The notes below the pieces were generated by a model that worked only from the letters and a program-made list of their open reading frames with translations, did no database searches and had not been told where the DNA came from. Shown in pieces: positions 8,401 to 12,793 of a DNA stretch of 12,793 bases (its first letter is position 1; every line of letters starts with the position of its first letter). Source of the DNA: Nitrospinae bacterium RIFCSPLOWO2_12_FULL_45_22 (GTDB lineage: Bacteria; 2-12-FULL-45-22). The DNA is taken from the NCBI GenBank assembly GCA_001803565.1, contig MHDQ01000002.1, forward strand, positions 525 through 13,317, written 5' to 3'. A program made the translations under genes and the position numbers.

Positions 8401-10125
8401 CGGCTGCTAGAAAAAAAAGGCCGGGCCTTGCTCTGGCTGCATTCTTCCGGGGATATACCAGCGCTGCTTATCAGCGAGAAAGGAGAAACGGTCTCTACCG
8501 CTGCCATTGATGAAATATTGAAGGATCTTGAGCAAAGGGATTATATTATAGCCTATGGGTTGATGGAGGGTGAAGGAGTAGAGGATTATGGCGTTGCCCT
8601 GTTCAATAAAGGCACCTCCGGCTATAATATCTATCCCGATGGTACTTTGACTATGGCCCTGTTGCGTGGTTATGAGAGCTGGCCGTCTGGCGTGTGGGTT
8701 GCTGGGAAAAAAAGGTTTTTGCCGGATGGTTCTGGTATACAGTCTATGCATGGTACCCATACCTTTGCCTATAGCCTTTATCCCCATATGGCTTCCTGGC
8801 GCAAAGCCCAGACTCAGCAAAAGGGTTATGAGGTCAATTTTCCTTTGGTAGCTCGGATATTAACAAGACATACGGGGATATTACCCCAGGAGATGTCTTT
8901 TGTGCGGACTAATTCTGATCAAGCGATCATTATGGCCTTGAAACCACCAGGATTATCCCAGCCAGAACCGGCAGACCCTTTCGCCCCAGAAGACCCGGCC
9001 AAAGAGATTGTCCTGCGGGCTTATGAAGCAGTGGGGAGGCCAGCTCGGCTAAAGATAATATTATTTAATCCAATAGAGAATGCCTGGAGGGCCGATTTAC
9101 GAGAAAAGAAACAAGCGGTTCTTGATCAGGAGCAGGGGAGCACCATTATAGACCTGTCCCCTTTTTCTACGGAAACTATTGTCTTACAAACCAGGTCGCA
9201 GAAAATACCGGGATTGAGCTCAAAAGGATCTGGTGAACCCAGGGAGCCATCATTGCCCAAAGAAGCTATGCCTATCTATTATCGCTACTGGGAATATAAC
9301 CGCGGGGCCTCTTTTTACGGCTTTGGAAACCCCGCACTCGCCCCTTACCCCAATGAAAGAGAAAGAGACAAGAGAAAGATAGAACTCCATGGCCTCTGGC
9401 TGTTCAAGAAGATTAAAGGCCGGCAAAACCCACCGGTACAATATATTAAAATACCGGGTTCCTGGGATGCTCAGGGCATCTGGCGGGGCGGGATAGGAAA
9501 ATATTATAAGGAATTCATGCTGCCAGAAAAATGGAGGGGGCACGAATTATTTTTTGTGCTGGAGAGCAATGGGGCTCTCGACCTAAAGGTCTTTATTAAT
9601 GATAAAAACTTATCCCGGGAGAAGAACAGCAATAGCGAAGAGAAGAGGGTCTACCCTATCCTACCGGAGCTGATAAATTATGGGCAGACGAATAGGCTGG
9701 TTATGGAGGTAGAAGACAAGAAAAGCAAAGGTGTAGTTATCGAAGGGTGTTATATCAGGGTTGATAAAGAAGAAAAGGCCGCTATAATTTACTCCTCACC
9801 CCTCACTCCTCACTCCTCACCCATCACCCCTCACCCCCTGACCTTGCAGCCGGGGCAGAGACAGACCTTTCCTATCACCCTCACAAATCCCTCACCAGAG
9901 GAGCAATGGTATGAAATACAAATTATCAGTCCAATAAATACCTGGGATATGATACCACATTATTCTCAGCTCATATCCTTAGGCCCCAAAGAGCAGAAAA
10001 GAATAGAATTCCCTATAGCCGTCCCCAGAGACAAACCTCCTGGCCTCTACTGGGCTATAATAAAAATCTTGGGCTCCGGGCAAATCCATTACACTGACTC
10101 AGTAGGAATAAAAATAGGAAAATAG
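5491..10125 (+). CDS. Membrane-anchored GH38 alpha-mannosidase with C-terminal beta modules
   Basis: Glycoside hydrolase family 38 enzymes release alpha-linked mannose with a zinc ion and an Asp nucleophile. The zinc motif HYDPVWW gives H213 and D215. The nucleophile motif WQCDVFGHD gives D325, and NSHHDAITGT (539-548) supplies the third zinc His, H542. The catalytic barrel is about 205-470, the three-helix middle domain about 485-560, and the beta domains about 590-1235. Extra modules follow. One is a GH2-type jelly-roll sugar-binding domain (about 1297-1425). After a Ser-Thr-Pro-His linker encoded by a 7-bp repeat comes a NEW3/NPCBM-associated-like beta domain (about 1455-1540). The N-terminus has three hydrophobic segments (about 4-20, 40-53, 71-92), so the enzyme is probably membrane-tethered. 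At 1544 residues it is longer than usual (about 850-1050). The TTG at 5491 has AAAGG nine bases upstream and an in-frame stop just before it, and this start keeps all three membrane segments. The substrate is unknown. Confidence 0.92.
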   Translation: MLKIIDIFIFLAFLLALFIEFTGGVKLSFLGLKLSLTHIKNPLIAISVLWVLKHAIKWKIFPFFNRHKRYFMVLLLFLLGAIFIGELYLFFFPKLILLGIETTGLLTGTENNPLPVVRIKLFNPGLRKLTGVKILIGEIEAGEQKGIVTQEIPFAKPVTVETTVGLPKSYKKTKKVDTILRIRHAMGSQEKPVTLTLSEAETGWKIFIVPGFHYDPVWWNTQDNSTRRALRLVNAFLETARNQPEFKFVLEQVPYLKPFWDQYPMERTTLQELIKQGRCELVGGAYNQLQSTLLSPETIIRNILYGLFYQEEIMRGSVQTSWQCDVFGHDPNFPQFMKKAGLSYAAWYRGPFHDWGVKPEQINFPTEFLWMAPDGSSLLTHHMSAGYHAGEKLARAGSLLEAGWALEEIFKELKKVALTKNILLPMGADFAEPFLNLTLLARWWNEKYLSPRVIIATPQEFFSQLKKDISEPEEIPVITRDMGPIFAGTNVTNIDSKLANRQAENTVLTAERFATLAYLLGASYPYEVLDHAWRQILFNSHHDAITGTEGDQVYLDLTFGWREAYELAQRVLDRSLLAIGKRINTEKMEGLPLAVFNPLSWSRDDIVSFELEFPQGQAKVQGIRIIDPQGKEVPYQIYDYLNYEDKGIRWLKASFIGQQIPSMGYRLYQIIPLTEGDLVVPGEQNITPNTPQIVLQNQYYKITLAPARGGGIVSLLDKESGKEVIQPGKGALGNELVFYEEYPGKGEGRWVLYPTGKKWYSQNYPVQGKLRQGPVSSRLILEGPFEGCRRKQEIILYEGLKRIDFLSTFIDFQGKQGLYKVHFPLQVKGGRPIFQVANAVIGRSFGYDTDYEEQRYTLDSPAHQWVEYGPNARIMIKDLDSGKPIGSYSLGVGEIVKGKGGTAAANRLAAGLIKKGITTTQTLDSARRYGDLRYDSNLPDFRISLGNEKTNSYTAQLLRQLRPAQRQLYYRLLEKKGRALLWLHSSGDIPALLISEKGETVSTAAIDEILKDLEQRDYIIAYGLMEGEGVEDYGVALFNKGTSGYNIYPDGTLTMALLRGYESWPSGVWVAGKKRFLPDGSGIQSMHGTHTFAYSLYPHMASWRKAQTQQKGYEVNFPLVARILTRHTGILPQEMSFVRTNSDQAIIMALKPPGLSQPEPADPFAPEDPAKEIVLRAYEAVGRPARLKIILFNPIENAWRADLREKKQAVLDQEQGSTIIDLSPFSTETIVLQTRSQKIPGLSSKGSGEPREPSLPKEAMPIYYRYWEYNRGASFYGFGNPALAPYPNERERDKRKIELHGLWLFKKIKGRQNPPVQYIKIPGSWDAQGIWRGGIGKYYKEFMLPEKWRGHELFFVLESNGALDLKVFINDKNLSREKNSNSEEKRVYPILPELINYGQTNRLVMEVEDKKSKGVVIEGCYIRVDKEEKAAIIYSSPLTPHSSPITPHPLTLQPGQRQTFPITLTNPSPEEQWYEIQIISPINTWDMIPHYSQLISLGPKEQKRIEFPIAVPRDKPPGLYWAIIKILGSGQIHYTDSVGIKIGK
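9792..9840 (+). repeat. Tandem 7-bp repeat inside the mannosidase coding sequence
   Basis: Seven consecutive 7-bp units: CTCCTCA (9792-9798), CCCCTCA, CTCCTCA, CTCCTCA, CCCATCA, CCCCTCA, and a diverged CCCCCTG. They encode the linker around residues 1435-1450. Seven is not a multiple of three, so gain or loss of one unit would frameshift the last C-terminal module (about 95 residues). Confidence 0.85.
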
Positions 10126-10147
10126 GGGCCTGGTCCTATTTCCTATT
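10113..10147 (+). terminator. Hairpin overlapping the mannosidase stop codon
   Basis: AATAGGAAAATAGG (10113-10126) pairs with CCTATTTCCTATT (10135-10147) around an 8-base loop, giving 13 pairs with one bulged A. The TAG stop lies in the first arm. No T-run follows, so it may be a factor-dependent stop or a 3'-end stabiliser rather than a standard intrinsic terminator. Confidence 0.45.
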
Positions 10148-10199
10148 CGGACAGAGCAGAGTTATCTCTCCTGGATCAAGGCTGGAGAAAATTTTCGCG

Positions 10200-10300
10200 G
10201 AGATAAGAAGGCATACCCAAATATTACAGATGAGGATATCAGGGTATGTATAGGTTATGCTTCAATTCTTGCTGATGAAGAGGCCAGAGTTGCTGTATGA
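10200..10300 (+). pseudogene. Decayed C-terminal remnant of a DUF433-type antitoxin
   Basis: The frame ending at the TGA of 10298-10300 reads YPNITDEDIRVCIGYASILA plus ADEEARVAV from 10214. This matches the C-terminal half of DUF433 antitoxins (YPxLTxEDIRAALxYA). Just upstream the expected EIxxx lead-in appears in another frame (EIRR at 10200-10211), which suggests a one-base deletion. The N-terminal half of DUF433 (the GxPxIxGTRIPV region) is not seen in any forward frame, and the preceding sequence is the mannosidase end. The stop overlaps the toxin start as ATGA, the normal operon layout of a DUF433-DUF5615 pair. So the antitoxin appears truncated and frameshifted, while the toxin frame remains open. 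Confidence 0.6.
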
Positions 10301-10680
10301 AGGTGTTTGCCAATGAGAACCTTTTTGAGCTTATTATTGATTACCTAAGAGAGATTGGTCATGATGTTATTAGCGTAAGAGAAGGGCTTTCTGGAATCTC
10401 TGACGATGAAGTTTATCAAATGGCCTGTAAAGAAAAACGGGTGATTATTACTATGGACAAAGATTTTTCGAGGATATTCAGGTTTCCGCCAGAAAAATGT
10501 GGGGGCATCCTTATGGTCAGAATATACAAACGCACTATAGGAGAAACCTTGAAGATAGTTAAGAAATATTACAAAACATGTATGGCATCCAATGGACTTA
10601 CAATATTGGAAATATCTTTTTCCATCACATGGGTGTATATTTCCGTGGTCTTGAAGAAGAAGGCATATTTGATGTTATAG
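10297..10680 (+). CDS. DUF5615 PIN-like (Mut7-C-type) toxin, possibly inactive
   Basis: DUF5615 proteins have a PIN-like nuclease fold and are usually the toxin partner of DUF433 antitoxins. Family features here are the MKVFANENL start, GHDVISVRE (21-29), SDDEVYQMA (35-43), the strand-turn motif VIITMDKDFSRI (49-60) and GGILMVRI (69-76). The acidic residues D36, D37, D54 and D56 are present. The N-terminal acidic position, normally DEN, is NEN (N6), which may weaken metal binding. Residues after about 95 do not resemble the usual C-terminus (commonly a strand ending in a basic tail). They are hydrophobic and overlap the next gene by 103 bases in another frame, so the real or ancestral end was probably different. 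The ATG at 10297 overlaps the stop of the antitoxin remnant. Confidence 0.75.
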   Translation: MKVFANENLFELIIDYLREIGHDVISVREGLSGISDDEVYQMACKEKRVIITMDKDFSRIFRFPPEKCGGILMVRIYKRTIGETLKIVKKYYKTCMASNGLTILEISFSITWVYISVVLKKKAYLML

Positions 10681-11606
10681 GCGTTATATCCCTGGCATTC
10701 ATATTTGGTACAATTATTTATTACATATCTATTCGGATAAGGGAAATGGGTTTCCCTAAAATTATTTCCTTTATAAAGCTTTATCATAAGCATATAGAAA
10801 AAGGGGCGATATTGTCTGGGATTACTCTGATTGCTCTGCGATTGTACTTTCCCATCCAATACCACTATAGTTACATCCAGGGTCGCAAGATAATTTTACC
10901 TAATTCCTCCTCACATATTGCGCCTACTGTCGAGGCTGGAGCTACCCTTTTACAGGTGTTAGCAATTGCTGTAGTTGTCGGGGGATTAGTCTATTTACTA
11001 AGAATTTTTTTTAATAGAGGACAAAACGATCCAGATAGGCTATTCGAAAGAGGAAAGGAATATTTTGATGAAAAAAAGTATAGTGATGCTAGGGTTTACT
11101 TGCGACGCGCCACAAAGATATTGGAGAAAATGGGGAAGGGGAAAAGTGATTATGCTGCGAAGTGTCGTTACAACATTGCTATGTCTTATTTCTATGAGAA
11201 GGAACATAGTAGGGGTGTAGAACTTCTCGAAGAGGTAAAACAAATTCACCCAAAGTTTGAGACTCAAAGAGTTGATGATTCGATAAGATTATCCCGGACG
11301 CTTGAAGATATTACTATGGGAATATCCCTGCTAACCCGCGCTGAAAAAGCCCTTAACCGAGGAGATTATCCATCAGCAAGGCTATACTATAAAAAGAAAA
11401 TTGAACATAGTTTACGGATCGGACTTGGTTCTGATTTCATTCCTGAGACAAAATATGATATTGCGTTTACTTACTTCAGTGAAGCAAATTATGATATGGC
11501 ACGGAAAGAGCTTTTAGAGCTAAAGAGAGATTATCCTAATTACAATGAAATGGAAAAAGTTGAGGAATTACTAGCTTGGATAGAGTCGAAGAGGCAAAAA
11601 GGATGA
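10578..11606 (+). CDS. Membrane protein with three hydrophobic segments and a duplicated TPR-like region
   Basis: I do not recognise a named family. Hydrophobic segments lie at about 32-51, 76-91 and 123-144. The rest (about 150-340) is helical and TPR-like and carries a visible internal duplication. Residues 153-228 (GKEYFDEKKYSDARVYLRRA, then KCRYNIAMSYFYE) resemble 249-322 (AEKALNRGDYPSARLYYKKK, then ETKYDIAFTYFSE). TPR arrays bind protein partners, so this may be a membrane-anchored scaffold. The start is uncertain. The ATG at 10578 overlaps the toxin frame and has no strong ribosome site; M18 (10629) or M57 (10746, which would lose the first membrane segment) are alternatives. No catalytic motif is visible. 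Confidence 0.75.
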   Translation: MYGIQWTYNIGNIFFHHMGVYFRGLEEEGIFDVIGVISLAFIFGTIIYYISIRIREMGFPKIISFIKLYHKHIEKGAILSGITLIALRLYFPIQYHYSYIQGRKIILPNSSSHIAPTVEAGATLLQVLAIAVVVGGLVYLLRIFFNRGQNDPDRLFERGKEYFDEKKYSDARVYLRRATKILEKMGKGKSDYAAKCRYNIAMSYFYEKEHSRGVELLEEVKQIHPKFETQRVDDSIRLSRTLEDITMGISLLTRAEKALNRGDYPSARLYYKKKIEHSLRIGLGSDFIPETKYDIAFTYFSEANYDMARKELLELKRDYPNYNEMEKVEELLAWIESKRQKG

Positions 11607-11613
11607 TCTATAT

Positions 11614-11642
11614 AGGTCAAAAATGTATGTATAAGGTCAAAA
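11614..11642 (+). promoter_or_regulatory. Two direct AGGTCAAAA repeats spaced 20 bp apart
   Basis: AGGTCAAAA occurs at 11614-11622 and again at 11634-11642, inside longer similar blocks beginning TATAGG and TATAAGG. The two copies start exactly 20 bp apart, about two helical turns. They sit in the 55-bp gap before the small membrane protein gene, where a regulator could bind. A local duplication is the alternative. Confidence 0.35.
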
Positions 11643-11661
11643 TAAAGGGGGTGTATAAAAA

Positions 11662-11946
11662 ATGGAAAACCCGGACGAAAAATCCTCTTACAATTGGCTT
11701 GATGAACCCATATGCACGCCTGAAGACTACTATAAAGTTAGAGCACAGTTCGTCCTAGCGGCTATCATAGGAATAGCTGCCTTGTTTGGCGGCGCATGGC
11801 TGGGTAAGGAAACTTGCTTCGTTCTCTTTATCATTAGCTTCTTCCTCTTTGTGTCTGCGTTCGACTCTTGGAAGGATTGGTTTGCCGATCAGATAAGGCG
11901 GCAAGAAAGGCCAAGAAAAAATGGGCAATTTGGGAATGAGCTATAG
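11662..11946 (+). CDS. Small two-helix membrane protein, function unknown
   Basis: A 94-residue protein with two clear membrane helices, about residues 30-47 (rich in Ala, Ile and Gly) and 52-67 (rich in Phe, Leu and Ile). It has an acidic N-terminus and a basic Arg/Lys-rich tail (79-86), which predicts a hairpin with both ends in the cytoplasm. The ATG at 11662 has a very strong AAAGGGGG ribosome site (11644-11651) ten bases upstream, which supports translation and this start. It lies 55 bp after the TPR-like gene and is probably co-transcribed with it, unless the direct repeats in the gap mark a separate promoter. I do not recognise a family. Confidence 0.7.
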   Translation: MENPDEKSSYNWLDEPICTPEDYYKVRAQFVLAAIIGIAALFGGAWLGKETCFVLFIISFFLFVSAFDSWKDWFADQIRRQERPRKNGQFGNEL

Positions 11947-12019
11947 ACTGCAAAAAATGTATTCTTTCTAACTACTGATACCATGACCCGTTTTGGGGGA
12001 TAGGGAACCATGGCCCGAT

Positions 12020-12043
12020 AAGCCGGTGATCCCTGACCGGCTT
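12020..12043. repeat. Perfect 8-bp inverted repeat AAGCCGGT-N8-ACCGGCTT
   Basis: The dyad has a loop of eight bases. GGGGA at 11996-12000 and TCCCC at 12043-12047 could add an outer stem enclosing the inner hairpin. It lies in the leader of the 59-residue gene and has no T-run after it, so it is more likely a leader structure or a relic than a terminator. Confidence 0.45.
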
Positions 12044-12094
12044 CCCCTAATCTTGACCTTTCAGGGAGCTTACTTAAGGGAGGTAGGCGCAAAG

Positions 12095-12274
12095 ATGGTT
12101 AATCAGAACAAGTCTAAACAAGAAGATTTTTTTGAAGGACTAACCCTACAGGACATAGACAACTTTATTCACGGCTATGATAATGCCTTATCTGCTAGTT
12201 TACTTAGATATTCCAATGCTCCCAACAAACGGCTAAAAAGAAGCCAGGAACTACTTAAGAAGTTAACTAAGTGA
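12095..12274 (+). CDS. Small unknown protein of 59 residues
   Basis: I do not recognise this protein. It is polar and predicted mostly helical, with an acidic-aromatic middle (EDFFEGLTLQDIDNFIHGYD) and a Lys-rich end (KRLKRSQELLKKLTK), and no membrane segment. The frame is open back to a TTG at 11993, but the ATG at 12095 is preferred because AAGGGAGG (12076-12083) lies eleven bases upstream. The upstream part also overlaps a stable inverted repeat. It sits between the small membrane protein gene and the HicA gene. A role as an orphan toxin-antitoxin component is possible but unsupported. Confidence 0.5.
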   Translation: MVNQNKSKQEDFFEGLTLQDIDNFIHGYDNALSASLLRYSNAPNKRLKRSQELLKKLTK

Positions 12275-12279
12275 AGATT

Positions 12280-12294
12280 GGGGTCAGGTCTTGC
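12280..12294. repeat. GGGGTCAGGTCTTGC, resembles a dispersed mobile-repeat sequence
   Basis: I associate this short string with repeats lying next to REP-associated tyrosine (IS200/IS605-like) transposase genes in several environmental bacteria. That is from memory and not searched. It lies six bases after the stop of the 59-residue gene, just before hicA, and may mark an insertion boundary. Confidence 0.3.
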
Positions 12295-12319
12295 AATAAT
12301 ACATTTAATAATTTATCTT
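12291..12319 (+). promoter_or_regulatory. Candidate hicAB promoter
   Basis: TTGCAA (12291-12296) and TATCTT (12314-12319) are separated by 17 bp and each match four of six consensus positions. The pair lies 36 bp upstream of the hicA start, in an AT-rich stretch. Confidence 0.3.
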
Positions 12320-12354
12320 TTCGGATACTGTGGTTGCAGGTAAAATAAAGTGCA

Positions 12355-12606
12355 ATGCGTAAATATGAAAAGCTTTTACTAAAAATTCTAAGCGGAACAT
12401 CTGATGCAAATATTCATTTTGATGAGTTGCGCAACTTATTGAAGAACTTAGGGTTTGAAGAAAGAATCAGAAGTAGTCATCATATGTTCAGAAAGGCAGG
12501 AGTAACAGAAAAAATCAATCTTCAGCGTGAGGGAGATAAAGCAAAGCCATATCAGGTAAAACAGGTAAGAAATGTTATAGTTAAATATAAACTTGGAGGA
12601 AAATAA
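12355..12606 (+). CDS. hicA: HicA-type mRNA interferase toxin
   Basis: HicA toxins are small double-stranded RNA-binding-fold ribonucleases that cleave mRNA and are neutralised by HicB. This 83-residue protein matches the longer HicA form. It has an N-terminal LLLKILSGTSDANIHFDELR block (7-26) and the central LGFEERIRSSHHMFRK, whose His (H42, or neighbouring H43) is the catalytic residue. The C-terminal KAKPYQVKQVRNVIVKYKL (62-80) is the usual dsRBD-type helix. Nothing essential is missing. The ATG at 12355 has only a weak ribosome site (AGG about fourteen bases upstream), which would keep toxin output low. Its TAA stop shares its last A with the ATG of hicB, giving tight toxin-first coupling. 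Confidence 0.9.
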   Translation: MRKYEKLLLKILSGTSDANIHFDELRNLLKNLGFEERIRSSHHMFRKAGVTEKINLQREGDKAKPYQVKQVRNVIVKYKLGGK

Positions 12607-12793
12607 TGTATAAGTATGAGATTATTATTTATTGGAGCAATGAAGATGAAGCTTTCATAGCAGAGGTACCTGAACTTCCAGGGTGTCTGGCACATGGCAG
12701 TGCACTTGATGAAGCATTAAAAAATGCTCAAGAGGCAATTCAGTTGTGGATAGATACAGCAAAAGAGTTTGGAGATCCAATCCCTGAACCAAA
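12606..12793 (+). CDS. hicB: HicB-type antitoxin, cut by window edge
   Basis: HicB antitoxins bind HicA through a partial RNase H fold, and many also bind their own promoter DNA through a C-terminal domain. The first 62 residues are visible: MYKYEIIIYWSNEDEAFIAE, then the hallmark VPELPGCLAHGSALDEALKN and the helix AQEAIQLWIDTAKEFGDPIP. This matches the HicB N-terminal domain throughout. The ATG shares one base with the hicA stop (TAATG). The C-terminus lies beyond the window, so it cannot be seen whether a DNA-binding domain follows. Confidence 0.92.
   Translation, partial: MYKYEIIIYWSNEDEAFIAEVPELPGCLAHGSALDEALKNAQEAIQLWIDTAKEFGDPIPEP

Noticed and set aside
8407-8820. 137-residue minus-strand open frame
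   Set aside because: It is antisense to the mannosidase beta domains and has no start signal or family match.
11576-11758. 60-residue open frame bridging two genes
   Set aside because: It overlaps the end of the TPR-like gene and the start of the small membrane gene in another frame and has low-complexity Lys-rich content.
11993-12094. Extended start (TTG) for the 59-residue gene
   Set aside because: The 34 extra residues cross a stable inverted repeat, and the TTG has no good ribosome site, while AAGGGAGG precedes the ATG at 12095.
1-12793. tRNA, rRNA or CRISPR array
   Set aside because: No cloverleaf-type T-loop, no rRNA-like conserved stretch and no spaced repeat array were seen on either strand by eye.

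Overview
The window is bacterial chromosomal DNA of moderate GC content, AT-richer toward the right end by eye. Nothing fixes the species. Cobalamin salvage, a GspE/PilB-family ATPase with MshEN repeats, a REC-GGDEF-type regulator and a membrane-anchored alpha-mannosidase fit a Gram-negative or deep-branching environmental bacterium. That is an inference from gene content only.

Left part (1-4998, all minus strand). A cobU-type gene runs off the left edge. To its right is a compact run transcribed leftward: a REC-GGDEF-like protein (3472-4998), a large GspE/PilB/MshE-type ATPase (956-3343) and a 100-residue unknown protein (644-946). The ATPase carries two MshEN-type motif pairs, so it is a candidate c-di-GMP-responsive motor for type II secretion or type IV pili. 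Its neighbour has lost the signature residues of both its receiver and its GGDEF domain, so it looks like a sensor or scaffold rather than a cyclase. No pilin, platform protein or secretin gene lies nearby.

Centre (4999-10147). A 492-bp divergent intergenic region holds candidate promoters for both directions and several perfect inverted repeats. It is followed by one very large plus-strand gene (5491-10125, 1544 aa). This encodes a glycoside hydrolase family 38 alpha-mannosidase with an N-terminal membrane region and extra C-terminal beta modules. A 7-bp tandem repeat inside the coding sequence could make the last module phase-variable. A strong hairpin overlaps the stop codon.

Right part (10148-12793, plus strand). 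This is an accessory region of small genes. It begins with a decayed DUF433-type antitoxin remnant overlapping a DUF5615 PIN-like toxin gene. A membrane protein with a duplicated TPR region, a small two-helix membrane protein and a small unknown soluble protein follow. It ends with a HicA toxin gene and the start of its HicB antitoxin gene. A short sequence before hicA resembles one I associate with dispersed mobile repeats.

The left run may form a c-di-GMP-linked regulatory and motor unit. The mannosidase is a stand-alone envelope glycosidase. The right end looks like a toxin-antitoxin-bearing accessory patch with signs of decay.
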